Origin: Enterococcus sp. RIT-PI-f
GTDB taxonomy: Bacteria > Bacillota > Bacilli > Lactobacillales > Enterococcaceae
DNA length: 64,000 nucleotides
Assembly (NCBI RefSeq): GCF_001297065.1
Contig: NZ_LHOX01000022.1
Span: 108,514 to 172,513, forward strand
Reading direction: 5' to 3'
Within the stretch, counting starts at the first letter, position 1. Every line of letters begins with the position of its first letter. Shown piece by piece: positions 45,892 through 54,556 of this stretch. Both the position numbers and the translations under genes were made by a program. The notes below the pieces were generated by a model. The model was not told the DNA's origin, made no database searches, and saw nothing but the letters and a program-made list of their open reading frames with translations.

Positions 45892-46021
45892 GTTGTGGTT
45901 CCTCCAATTTTCAAATATACATGTTGCGTCTGAAATCTGCCCAACAGCAGATTGATTTTGATTTCGGGGCTCTTTTCACAAAAGGACAGAAGTTCCCTTT
46001 ATAAAAAAGCATCTACGCTAG

Positions 46022-46027
46022 ATTATA
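46022..46027 (-). promoter_or_regulatory. ezrA promoter (-10)
   Basis: TGCTATAAT, a perfect extended -10, about 120 bases before the start codon. The leader holds one small hairpin (AATCTG...CAGATT near 45938-45957). The rest of the intergenic region to aspartate kinase (46028-46190) shows nothing I recognise. Confidence 0.7.
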
Positions 46028-46193
46028 GCATAAAGAAAAAAATCAAGCATTAGATTGAGGCAAAAAAGATTGAGTTTTTTGGCACCCATTTTTCGTTTGG
46101 TGCTATTTTCAGTGAAATGGAAAGCAATTGATGAAAATTTACAGGAGATAATTGGTTTTTTATACATTTTATCATTTTTTTTCAAGAAACAGC

Positions 46194-46222
46194 TTGATTT
46201 ATCAAATACGAAACTGTACTCT
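46194..46222 (+). promoter_or_regulatory. Aspartate kinase promoter
   Basis: TTGATT (46194-46199), 17-bp spacer, TACTCT (46217-46222). It gives only a short leader, so there is no room for a lysine riboswitch. Confidence 0.65.
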
Positions 46223-46251
46223 AGTAAAAAGCTTGAACAGGAGTATGTCAA

Positions 46252-47601
46252 ATGAAAGTAGCAAAATTTGGAGGCAGTTCTCTCGCCTCGGCTGAACAAG
46301 TTCAAAAGGTAGTTGATATTATCAAAGAAGATTCTGAGCGGCGTTTTATCGTTGTGTCTGCCCCTGGTAAGCGCAATCCCTCAGACAAAAAGGTGACAGA
46401 CTTGCTCTTAGCAGTTTGTGCTGCCCGTTGTGCCAATGAACCGATCGATGGTTTGATCGACGAAATCTATGGCCGTTATGAAGCAATCGCTGCCCCATTT
46501 AAGATTGCAACTGACCATTTAATGGCCATCCGCAGCTCATTACAACAATTTGTCACATTGCCCTATGAAAACAATCCGCATTTTTATGATACCGTGTTGG
46601 CCAGCGGCGAAGACAACAACGCCAAATTGATTGCGGGTATCTTACAAAGCAATGGATTACCTGCCCGCTACATGAATCCGCAGGAATTGGGGATGATCGT
46701 GACGGATGAGCCGCAGAATGCCCGCATTCTGAACACATCTTATGAAAATATTCATGCTTGGCATGACAGTCAAGATATCTTGGTGATCCCCGGATTCTTC
46801 GGTTATACCGAAGCTGGAGACATCTGCACCTTTTCCCGTGGCGGTTCTGATATTTCAGGTGCAATCGTTTCGGCTGGATTGCAAGTGGATCTATATGAAA
46901 ACTTTACGGATGTGGATGGTATATTTTCAGCACATCCTGGTTATGTCCATCGCCCTGAGTCGATCAAAGAAGTGACATATCGAGAAATGCGGGAATTGTC
47001 GTATGCCGGGTTCACCGTCTTGCATGATGAAGCATTGATGCCTTCTTATCATGCAAAGATTCCTGTTGTGATCAAAAATACCAACAATCCTAGTCACCCT
47101 GGAACGCGGATCACCAATCACCGAGATAATCTCGAACAACCTGTGATTGGTGTCGCCAGCGACGAAGGGTTTTGCATGATCTATATCCGCAAGTACCTCA
47201 TGAACCGCGAAGTCGGTTTCACCTTGCGGGTACTGGAGATTTTCCGTGATCTTGATTTGAATTATGAACACATGCCTTCAGGAATCGATGACATCTCGAT
47301 CATCATGCGTTCCAATCAATTAACCGCTGAATTAGAAGAAACGTTGTTAAGAAAAATTGCTTATGAAATTGATCCGGATGAGTTACGGATCACCCATGAT
47401 CTGTCGATGGTCGTCGTCGTAGGCGAAGGTATGCGTCAGCGTGTGGGGATCACTGCAGACAGTACCGCAGCCCTAGCCCGCAAAAATATCAACTTAGAAA
47501 TGATCAATCAAGGTTCTTCCGAAGTCAGCATCATGTTCGGTATCCACAAAGAGCAAGAAAAAGCTGCAGTTCGGACCTTGTACTACACATTTTTCGATTG
47601 A
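46252..47601 (+). CDS. Aspartate kinase
   Basis: 449 residues. Catalytic domain begins KVAKFGGSSLA; the conserved GEDNNAKL and FSRGGSDISGA follow, and C-terminal ACT domains include GVASDEGFCMIYI. It phosphorylates aspartate, the first step to lysine, threonine and methionine and to diaminopimelate for the wall. It stands alone rather than in an amino acid operon. ATG 46252 is behind CAGGAG. Confidence 0.92.
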   Translation: MKVAKFGGSSLASAEQVQKVVDIIKEDSERRFIVVSAPGKRNPSDKKVTDLLLAVCAARCANEPIDGLIDEIYGRYEAIAAPFKIATDHLMAIRSSLQQFVTLPYENNPHFYDTVLASGEDNNAKLIAGILQSNGLPARYMNPQELGMIVTDEPQNARILNTSYENIHAWHDSQDILVIPGFFGYTEAGDICTFSRGGSDISGAIVSAGLQVDLYENFTDVDGIFSAHPGYVHRPESIKEVTYREMRELSYAGFTVLHDEALMPSYHAKIPVVIKNTNNPSHPGTRITNHRDNLEQPVIGVASDEGFCMIYIRKYLMNREVGFTLRVLEIFRDLDLNYEHMPSGIDDISIIMRSNQLTAELEETLLRKIAYEIDPDELRITHDLSMVVVVGEGMRQRVGITADSTAALARKNINLEMINQGSSEVSIMFGIHKEQEKAAVRTLYYTFFD

Positions 47602-47610
47602 CCACATATA

Positions 47611-47660
47611 AAATGACCGCCAACAATGCCCAAAGTGCAGCATTGTTGGCGGTCATTTTT
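47611..47660. terminator. Bidirectional terminator after aspartate kinase
   Basis: AAATGACCGCCAACAATG and its exact complement form an 18-bp stem between convergent genes. Confidence 0.92.
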
Positions 47661-48185
47661 TTAAGATTGCGGGTCCTGTGCCTGTTTGGCTTGGATTTGC
47701 CGGGCGATCTCCGCTTTGATTTTGCGTTCTGGGGCAAAGCGTTCTGCCCAGTCCGCTGGCTTCATGACCTTATGGGTTTCTGGATGATAATGGGGTTGGC
47801 CATCAGGAAACAATTTACCCATATTGGCTTGATGGACAATGGCTAACAAAGGATCTGGATCGATCCCCATAAGGGAGAATGAGCCATAGGTGAAGTAAAG
47901 CAAATCACAGAGGGCATCCACTTGTTCCGTAAAAGAATCTTCAGTCGGCTGCCCTTTGGCCATCAGTTTCTGCTCAGCTTGATCAATCGCTTCATGCAAC
48001 TGAGAAAGACCGGCAGAAAATTTTTCTTGGTCGTTGTTGCTGGCTGCATAAATAAATTCAACGATTTCCTCGATTTTGAAACCACCGCGGAAGACGGCCT
48101 TCTCATAAGAAAATGGTTGGGGGATCGTGGGACAGGTGGGGTCAAAGGTGCGGTGAAATTCTTCAGTCATCTCAAATGGACGCAT
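47661..48185 (-). CDS. All-alpha NTP pyrophosphohydrolase-like (COG4696-type) protein
   Basis: 174 residues. Two acidic patches, KIEEIVEF near 38-45 and EQVDALCDLLYF near 88-99, match the ExxE...ExxD metal-binding pattern of MazG-like enzymes. Members of this group are often misnamed Cof-family HAD hydrolases. A nucleotide house-cleaning role is plausible. Third gene of an apparent operon with the Cof-type and DUF72 genes. Confidence 0.65.
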   Translation of the reverse strand: MRPFEMTEEFHRTFDPTCPTIPQPFSYEKAVFRGGFKIEEIVEFIYAASNNDQEKFSAGLSQLHEAIDQAEQKLMAKGQPTEDSFTEQVDALCDLLYFTYGSFSLMGIDPDPLLAIVHQANMGKLFPDGQPHYHPETHKVMKPADWAERFAPERKIKAEIARQIQAKQAQDPQS

Positions 48186-48217
48186 AGATCTTCCTCTTTT
48201 CTCGCTAGAATAGCTGT

Positions 48218-49072
48218 TTATGTTTTTGAACTGGCGTCGATAATGCCAAAATGGATCAAAGCCTGTTGAATGCCATCTTCATCGTTAGAAGCGGTGACAT
48301 AATCCGCACTGTCTTTGGTCACGTCTTGCCCATTCCCCATCGCCACACCAATCCCCACACCTTCTAACATCTCAACATCATTGAAATGATCACCAAAAGC
48401 CATCGCTTCTTCGACAGCAATCCCTTCATAGGCAAGGAATTCTTTGATCCCTCGTAATTTTGACCCTCGTTTGGGTACGATATCCACTGAATAAGCATTC
48501 GAACGTTTGAAGTCGCATTGGGGCAAGTTATTGATCAATTTTTGCTTTTCAGATTCGGGACTCAACATAATACATTGATAAATTGGTTCCCGTAAAATAT
48601 CTAACGACTCATAACGTTTTGCGTTACGGTTCGGACTAAAACGCTGCAGCAATTTCTTCAAAAAACCCACAGGAAATTTCTTCGGTACAAAACGCAAGTA
48701 CCGTTGCATGCTGGGAGATTGGCTTAGACGAATCGTCAAACTGCCTGCGACTTGCGTTTCACCGCCAAACATCACTTGCCGATAGTTTTCGTCCGCATAA
48801 TCAACGATCGTTTCCAACGTTTTCTTCGAAAATGGTTTGGCATAAATCAGACTTTCTTTGGTATAAACAAATTGGCCATTGTATGTAATAAACATATCTA
48901 AAGACAGATAGTCGACGACTTTATCTAAGTCTACTGGACCGCGACCGGTCGCCACACCACACAAGACCCCCTTTTCTTGGGCTTGTTTGATGGCGTCCCG
49001 GGTACTAGATAAGGCTTTGCCGTTATTGGCAATCAGTGTGCCATCGATATCAAAAAAAATTGCTTTAATCAT
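48218..49072 (-). CDS. Cof-type HAD-IIB family hydrolase
   Basis: 284 residues. Motif I FFDIDGT near residue 6-12, and motif IV GDHFNDVEML near 235; a large C2 cap lies between. It should be a cytoplasmic phosphatase of sugar or nucleotide phosphates. ATG 49072 follows GAGGAG, eight bases after the DUF72 stop. Confidence 0.87.
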   Translation of the reverse strand: MIKAIFFDIDGTLIANNGKALSSTRDAIKQAQEKGVLCGVATGRGPVDLDKVVDYLSLDMFITYNGQFVYTKESLIYAKPFSKKTLETIVDYADENYRQVMFGGETQVAGSLTIRLSQSPSMQRYLRFVPKKFPVGFLKKLLQRFSPNRNAKRYESLDILREPIYQCIMLSPESEKQKLINNLPQCDFKRSNAYSVDIVPKRGSKLRGIKEFLAYEGIAVEEAMAFGDHFNDVEMLEGVGIGVAMGNGQDVTKDSADYVTASNDEDGIQQALIHFGIIDASSKT

Positions 49073-49080
49073 AGGGCTCC

Positions 49081-49920
49081 TCAAAATAACGCTAATTGGT
49101 TGGGATTCAATGCTTCATAGTTCAATTGCAGTTGACTGATCATCGCGCGCGCATTGTCCGCGGCATCTCGACCGGCATTGTTATTAAAGATCACTGCTGT
49201 CTCTTGGGCGTGCTCAGCCACGGATCGTACAGCAGTCGACAATTCATTGATTTCTTTCTCGTTGTATCGGTACAATGTACGCAAATTTTTTGCTTCTGGA
49301 CCGGTTGCTGTCCAGCCGCTATCATTTCGTCCGTGCAGTCGACACAAAGCAAAGGCCGGATTGGTCACGGTTAGATCTAAAGGGATCGTTGTAGACAAAC
49401 GTTTGGGCTGATCTACGACCACCAATGACAATTGGCGCTCTTTCATAAAGTCGATCATGGAGGAATAGACAGCCGGTTGATACCAACTTTGATCCCGCAG
49501 CTCAATTGCTAATGGATACTCAGGAAACCAGTTTCGCACTTGCCCTAAATAGGCAACATGCTGCTTGGTGCATTTGAACTGATTAGGAAATTGCGCCAGT
49601 AGGCAAAACAGTTTCCCTGCTTCAACCATTGGGGCAATCGCTTCTTTGAAACGCTGCAATGATTCTTCCAATGTCATGCCTTCCGGCAACGCCCCTTGAG
49701 TCGTGATACTTTGATGTACCTTCAGGACAAAGCGGAAATTGTCCGGCACCTGAGTCAACCAGTTACGGACATCCTTTTCTTTGGGCAAAAAATGATAGGT
49801 CGTATCCAGCTCTACAATTGGAAAATAGCGGGCATATTCAAATAATTTTGAACTTTTCCGGTCTACCAGACGCCCGTGTTCACTAAATGTCGTACAGCCT
49901 ATGCGGATCATTTTTGACAC
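49081..49920 (-). CDS. DUF72 family protein (YunF-like)
   Basis: 279 residues, TIM-barrel-like family of unknown function. Visible family segments are VELDTTYHFLPKEKDVRNW near 36-55, FVLKVHQSIT near 65, ELRDQSWY near 140, and FNNNAGRDAADNA near 245. First gene of a three-gene unit with two predicted hydrolases. Confidence 0.85.
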   Translation of the reverse strand: MSKMIRIGCTTFSEHGRLVDRKSSKLFEYARYFPIVELDTTYHFLPKEKDVRNWLTQVPDNFRFVLKVHQSITTQGALPEGMTLEESLQRFKEAIAPMVEAGKLFCLLAQFPNQFKCTKQHVAYLGQVRNWFPEYPLAIELRDQSWYQPAVYSSMIDFMKERQLSLVVVDQPKRLSTTIPLDLTVTNPAFALCRLHGRNDSGWTATGPEAKNLRTLYRYNEKEINELSTAVRSVAEHAQETAVIFNNNAGRDAADNARAMISQLQLNYEALNPNQLALF

Positions 49921-49997
49921 CTCACTTGTCTTCTCATTTCAATAGTATACAATAGTTTAGAGTGAAGCGTAAATAATTAGTGCAGGTGATGAAAAAA

Positions 49998-50966
49998 ATG
50001 AAACGAATTCTCGTACTACATACTGGCGGAACGATCGCCATGAAAGAAGATTCACTGACTGGCGGTGTCAGCCCAGACGTGAGCAATCCTTTAATGGATG
50101 CGCCGATCCACATTGACGAAGATGTAGAATTGATCGTTGAGGATATCTTCAATCTTCCCAGCCCCCACATGACGCCAACAGAAATGCTGCAATTGAAAGA
50201 ACGTATCCAATTGGCCCATATCAGTGGCGTGACAGGTGTTGTCATCACCCACGGAACAGACACATTAGAGGAAACCGCCTTTTTCTTAGATACGACGATT
50301 GGCAGTCAGTTACCGATCGTGATTACTGGTGCAATGCGCTCCAGCAATGAGATTGGCAGTGATGGTCTATACAATTTTGAAAGTGCGATTCGGGTAGCAA
50401 AGTGTCCTGAAGCCAGCAATAAAGGTGTCTTGGTCGTGATGAATGATGAAATTCATTCTGCCCGCTATGTGACCAAGACCCATACCACCAACATTGCGAC
50501 TTTCCGTACGCCTACATTAGGCCCAATCGGATTAGTGACCAAGCATCGCATCCTCTTCATGCAAGAATTATTGAACAGCCAACAAATAGATGTTGATCGC
50601 GTCGATGGCCTCTTTCCAATCATGAAAGCATACGCGGGCATGACTGGAGAACTGTTTGAGGCACTGGCAGATTCCCAGATCGATGGTTTAGTGATTGAAG
50701 CCCTCGGTGCTGGCAACTTGCCGCCGCAAACCATCGAGCCACTAAAGAAGCTGATTGACAGACAAATTCCAGTCGTGCTAGTTTCTCGCTGCTTCAATGG
50801 GATCGCAGAACCTGTCTACGATTACCCAGGCGGCGGTATTGAATTGCAGCAACTCGGGATTATTTTTTGCAACAGCATCAATAGTCAAAAAGCGCGTATC
50901 AAATTGCTGATTGCCAAAAATCGAGGCCTGACATTGCCTGAATTAAGCGCCTTTATGGAAAATTAA
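49998..50966 (+). CDS. ansA: L-asparaginase, type I
   Basis: 322 residues. The two catalytic threonine motifs are LHTGGTIAMKE (Thr12) and THGTDTLEETA near residue 82. It hydrolyses asparagine to aspartate and ammonia. No signal peptide, so cytoplasmic. ATG 49998 has AGGTGA eight bases upstream; earlier in-frame starts lack one. Divergent from the DUF72 operon. Confidence 0.92.
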   Translation: MKRILVLHTGGTIAMKEDSLTGGVSPDVSNPLMDAPIHIDEDVELIVEDIFNLPSPHMTPTEMLQLKERIQLAHISGVTGVVITHGTDTLEETAFFLDTTIGSQLPIVITGAMRSSNEIGSDGLYNFESAIRVAKCPEASNKGVLVVMNDEIHSARYVTKTHTTNIATFRTPTLGPIGLVTKHRILFMQELLNSQQIDVDRVDGLFPIMKAYAGMTGELFEALADSQIDGLVIEALGAGNLPPQTIEPLKKLIDRQIPVVLVSRCFNGIAEPVYDYPGGGIELQQLGIIFCNSINSQKARIKLLIAKNRGLTLPELSAFMEN

Positions 50967-50972
50967 ACCAAG

Positions 50973-51012
50973 AAACGTCCTGCATTCTTCCAAAAGAACA
51001 CAGGACGTTTGT
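50973..51012. terminator. Bidirectional terminator between asparaginase and thioesterase genes
   Basis: AAACGTCCTG / CAGGACGTTT stem between convergent genes. Confidence 0.88.
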
Positions 51013-51018
51013 TTTGTA

Positions 51019-51777
51019 TTATCTCTCTTGCCAAGTAAATACAGCCTCACAATAAGTCACATCAGCAATTTTGATTTCATGAAGGGTCTGCAATGGACGG
51101 ACTTCCCCTGTATCCAATGTCAGCGCTTCATTGATTTGGACATGACTATCGATCAGATTGCCATAGGCAACTTCGCGATCAAAACGAATCGTCACTTCTT
51201 GTACGAGATGTTTCGTCAGAAAATCATGACCCAGTACATCCAAAAGCCAATTGAAATAAATCGCGTTATTCACATGCTGGTTGCTATCGATATCATAAAA
51301 ACGGACACGATACGGTAAAGATCGACCTTCCGTGATCGGCTCAATCTTCGGATAACGTTTGATGCGCTTGATCTTCACACTGCCATAAGGTGCCACGATC
51401 TCATCAGGTACACTGCTGACCTTACGGGTTTCAGGATTCATCAAGGCAAAGACAGCCTCAATTTTGACCAATTCATTGCCTTGGTCATCCAGTAACCAAA
51501 AGTAACGGTAGCAAAAAAATTTATTGTATTCCTTGGCTTGGGTCACAACTTGGATCTGCTCTCCCACTTTTGGCAACCTTGTGACCAAGATGTGGTAGCT
51601 TGTAATGATCCAAGACAATCCATACCCACCGATCACTGTTGCGCCACGGTCTAATTGTTCACTTTGTTCCTCTGATGCTTTGATTGCCACGCTTAACATC
51701 GCAGGAAAGGTCATCGTTTGATTGATATCACATTCATAATACGCAACTTCATGCGTGGTTTGGTACTTTGCTGCCAT
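51019..51777 (-). CDS. Acyl-ACP thioesterase
   Basis: 252 residues, two tandem hotdog domains as in bacterial FatA/FatB-type enzymes. Typical features are GYGLSWIITSYHILVTRLP near 48-66 and the second domain start RVRFYDIDSNQHVNNAIYFNWLLD near 160-183 with the active-site Asn/His. It releases free fatty acids from acyl carrier protein. AGGAGG lies ten bases before the ATG. Confidence 0.9.
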   Translation of the reverse strand: MAAKYQTTHEVAYYECDINQTMTFPAMLSVAIKASEEQSEQLDRGATVIGGYGLSWIITSYHILVTRLPKVGEQIQVVTQAKEYNKFFCYRYFWLLDDQGNELVKIEAVFALMNPETRKVSSVPDEIVAPYGSVKIKRIKRYPKIEPITEGRSLPYRVRFYDIDSNQHVNNAIYFNWLLDVLGHDFLTKHLVQEVTIRFDREVAYGNLIDSHVQINEALTLDTGEVRPLQTLHEIKIADVTYCEAVFTWQER

Positions 51778-51791
51778 AAAACTACTGCCTC

Positions 51792-52020
51792 CTAAAAACG
51801 GCTCAAGCTGTCATCAATAGTTGATCCATACCTTGCGCCAAATTGATTTAGATGGATCATTAAATAATAAAACGGTCCTTGTCCACTGCCAAGCCGAAAA
51901 TCGGCTGCGTGTTGTACTGCAGCTGTAAAAAAGAATGGCGCAACATTGCCGCCACCCTGTGGTGTCAATGTCCCTTTGTGCACCGATAAGAAAAGATTTT
52001 CCTAGCTTGATCTGATTCAT
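51792..52020 (-). pseudogene. Small ORF, possibly frameshifted, between phosphatase and thioesterase genes
   Basis: An ATG at 52020 overlaps the phosphatase stop as TAATG and opens MNQIKLGKSFL. A second frame (51983 down to 51792) continues with HKGTLTPQGGGNVAPFFF and ends DDSLSRF, just before the thioesterase ribosome site. Neither frame has a good ribosome site of its own. A single frame change near 51985-51995 would join them into about 75 residues. It could be a broken gene, programmed frameshift, or chance. Confidence 0.35.
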
Positions 52021-52799
52021 TACTGTGTCAAATGTGCAACCAAATACGCCTGTTCTTCTTTGCGCAAGCCTAATCCTTTTTCAATGTAATGGTCCACTGA
52101 TCCGTATCGCGCCTTGATCGTTGTCAGACTTTCATCTAGGAAACTTTCTTCAGCCCGCATCAACACGGAAATGGCGTTCAACAAATCATCGCCAAGATCT
52201 TTTGCCATCGGTTCAAATTTTGCTTTCAACATTGGGCCTAAATAACGATTGGTAGCCAAGTAATCTTGTTTGATCGTATCCGCATCGACGCCGAGTACAT
52301 GCAGTAACAAGAACGCGCCAAAACCAGTACGGTCCTTCCCAGCAGTACAATGAAACAAGGTAGCACCTGTTGAAGGGGCATTTTCGATGATCTGATCAAA
52401 AAATTGCCGATATTGTTTGCAGGCATAGGGACTTTCAACAAAATGACGATACACTTTTTTCATTTGCTCTTCTGCATCTTCCCCATCATCAAGGCGTTTT
52501 TTCAAACTTTCAGGGGACAATGACACCATGGTTTCATCTTCTTGAAAAATAGGTAAAAATACTTCTTTTGCCCCTTCGATCGCCTGATCAGGCTGGGCAC
52601 GGCTTTCGTCCAGCGAACGAAAATCAACCACTTGATTGACCCCATATTCAGCCAATTTTACTTGATCTGCTTTCGTCAGATCACTGATAGCTGCGCTGCG
52701 AATCAACTTTTTCTCTTTGATCAGACGCCCATACTTTGTTTGATATCCGCCTAGTTCTCGGACATTCACAGCTTGTTCTAATTCAATCAATTGTGACAT
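52020..52799 (-). CDS. Tyrosine/serine-type protein phosphatase (PTP fold)
   Basis: 259 residues. The CX5R active site is in FHCTAGKDRTGFGAFLLL near residues 158-175, preceded by VNVRELGGYQTKYGRLIKE typical of the Lip-A/LipA-like phosphatases. The substrate may be protein or phosphoinositide. ATG 52799 follows GGGAGG; an upstream in-frame start would add an unconserved tail. Confidence 0.88.
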   Translation of the reverse strand: MSQLIELEQAVNVRELGGYQTKYGRLIKEKKLIRSAAISDLTKADQVKLAEYGVNQVVDFRSLDESRAQPDQAIEGAKEVFLPIFQEDETMVSLSPESLKKRLDDGEDAEEQMKKVYRHFVESPYACKQYRQFFDQIIENAPSTGATLFHCTAGKDRTGFGAFLLLHVLGVDADTIKQDYLATNRYLGPMLKAKFEPMAKDLGDDLLNAISVLMRAEESFLDESLTTIKARYGSVDHYIEKGLGLRKEEQAYLVAHLTQ

Positions 52800-52884
52800 T
52801 TTCTTTACCTCCCGACTATTTATACTTAAAAGTATAGCAGAAAGCACCTAGTAGATGTAAGAAACTTCCATCTACTTTTTGTGG

Positions 52885-52916
52885 ACAAAAAAAGAAAGAC
52901 CACACGCAGTCTTTCC
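52885..52916 (-). terminator. tcyP-like terminator
   Basis: GAAAGAC / GTCTTTC stem with a T run on the minus strand. Confidence 0.75.
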
Positions 52917-52938
52917 TCGACATATATCAAATGAACAC

Positions 52939-54327
52939 TTATTCCGCTTCGATCACAGCGGCTGTATCATCCAGCACAGAACGATCCAACTCATTGATAC
53001 GACTGCTGGTCACAACACCAGCCACCATGCTGTCGCTGACGTTTACCAGTGTCCGAGCCATATCGATCAGAGGTTCCACAGAAATCACGAGTCCAACGAT
53101 TGCTATTGGCAAGTTCATCGAACCTAAAACGATCAATGAAGCAAAGGTCGCTCCACCACCGACGCCTGCCACACCAAAAGAACTGATCGTGACAACTGCC
53201 ACCAATAATAAAATAAATTGCCAATCAAATACATTGATTCCCACCGTTGGGGCTACGATCGTTGCCAGCATTGCTGGGTAGACGCCCGCACAGCCATTTT
53301 GACCAATGGATAAGCCAAAACTGCCCGCAAAATTTGCTGTTGCTTCATCCACACCCAAAGCTTTCGTTTGTGTTTCAATATTCAACGGTAACGCACCTGC
53401 ACTCGAGCGAGAGGTAAAGGCAAAACTCAAGACTGGGAAAGCTTTTTTGAAATACGTTACTGGGTTGACCCGTACTGCAATCAACAGCAGTGAGTGGACC
53501 AATAGAACCAAAATCAAGGCTGCATAAGAGGCCAAGATAAATTTACCTAGATTCAAGATCGCCGCAAAATCACTAGACGCCAAGACATTGGTCATCAAAG
53601 CCAAGACACCATAAGGCGTTAGACGCAAGACGAGTGTCACGATACGCATCACGATCTTATACAAACTATCCATCAAGTTGGCAAACATTTCTGCTTCTTT
53701 CGGCGATTTGCGTTTGACACCCAAGAAGGCGATCCCTACGAAGGCAGAGAAAATGACCACTCCGATCGTACTGGTTGATCGGGTGCCTGCAAAATCAGCA
53801 AAGACATTGCTTGGGATAAAGGCTACGATTTGTTGCGGAATCGATAAGTCTTGAACTTGTGTCGAACGTTCCGCCAATTCAGCGATCCGCGCTGTTTCAG
53901 TAGCACCTTCTGTAAAGCTGGCACCATCTAAACCAAAGACCATGACCATCGTGATCCCAATCAACGCAGCGATCGCTGTCGTTCCCAACAGCGTTGCCAG
54001 GACCGTAAAGCTGATCTTCTTGATTTTCTCGCTTTCTTTCATCTTGGTGAATGCACCAACGATCGATACGAAAATCAAGGGCATGATCAGCATTTGCAGC
54101 AAAGCAACATACCCGCTGCCCACCATGGTGATCCATTCCAAAGATTGGGCTACTACATCAGAACCAGTGCCAAAAACCAATTGCAAAATACCGCCGAACA
54201 CGATACCAGCAAACAATGCACCAAAGACCCGCGTCGAGAATTTCACGTGGCGCTTTTGCAACAAATAGAACCCATAAATAAGGGCAGCAAAAATAAGTAC
54301 AACAATTACAGTGAACAGATTTGTCAT
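52939..54327 (-). CDS. tcyP: L-cystine / dicarboxylate symporter family protein, TcyP-like
   Basis: 462 residues, DAACS family with about eight to ten membrane segments and two hairpins. Family segments: the hairpin with SFAFTSRSSAGALPLNIE and the Gly-rich region VAGVGGGATFASLIVLGSMNLP. Its length and N-terminal pattern resemble TcyP, which imports L-cystine with Na+ or H+. The substrate is inferred. ATG 54327 follows AGGAGG. Monocistronic. Confidence 0.8.
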   Translation of the reverse strand: MTNLFTVIVVLIFAALIYGFYLLQKRHVKFSTRVFGALFAGIVFGGILQLVFGTGSDVVAQSLEWITMVGSGYVALLQMLIMPLIFVSIVGAFTKMKESEKIKKISFTVLATLLGTTAIAALIGITMVMVFGLDGASFTEGATETARIAELAERSTQVQDLSIPQQIVAFIPSNVFADFAGTRSTSTIGVVIFSAFVGIAFLGVKRKSPKEAEMFANLMDSLYKIVMRIVTLVLRLTPYGVLALMTNVLASSDFAAILNLGKFILASYAALILVLLVHSLLLIAVRVNPVTYFKKAFPVLSFAFTSRSSAGALPLNIETQTKALGVDEATANFAGSFGLSIGQNGCAGVYPAMLATIVAPTVGINVFDWQFILLLVAVVTISSFGVAGVGGGATFASLIVLGSMNLPIAIVGLVISVEPLIDMARTLVNVSDSMVAGVVTSSRINELDRSVLDDTAAVIEAE

Positions 54328-54386
54328 TTGAATCCTCCTAAAATAATATAAGATGACAAAGTCTGTCGAAGGAAGTAAAGGTTCCC

Positions 54387-54445
54387 AGTGACCATTCTTC
54401 AACAGTGCACTCTAATGAGACGTGTGGCATCATTAGTGACCATTC
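54387..54445 (-). repeat. Direct repeat in the tcyP-like upstream region
   Basis: AGTGACCATTC occurs at 54387-54397 and again at 54435-54445, 48 bases apart start to start, between the tcyP-like start and the neighbouring gene. This spacing could suit a regulator bound on one helix face pair or may be chance. Confidence 0.45.
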
Positions 54446-54556
54446 CATTCTAAAGAAGATTTGGAAATCTTACAATAAATAAGTTTCTTGAATGGCTTTT
54501 TTCTCAGAAAAAAGCGCACACAATCTATACCAAATCACAAAAAAGTGTTATTTTAC

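Noticed and set aside
45892..46251. Lysine riboswitch or T-box before aspartate kinase
   Set aside because: The likely promoter at 46194-46222 leaves only a leader of about 25 bases, and no riboswitch elements are visible.
46018..46305. Minus-strand 95-codon frame upstream of aspartate kinase
   Set aside because: It overlaps the promoter regions of both genes, is Phe/Ser/Lys-rich and has no ribosome site.
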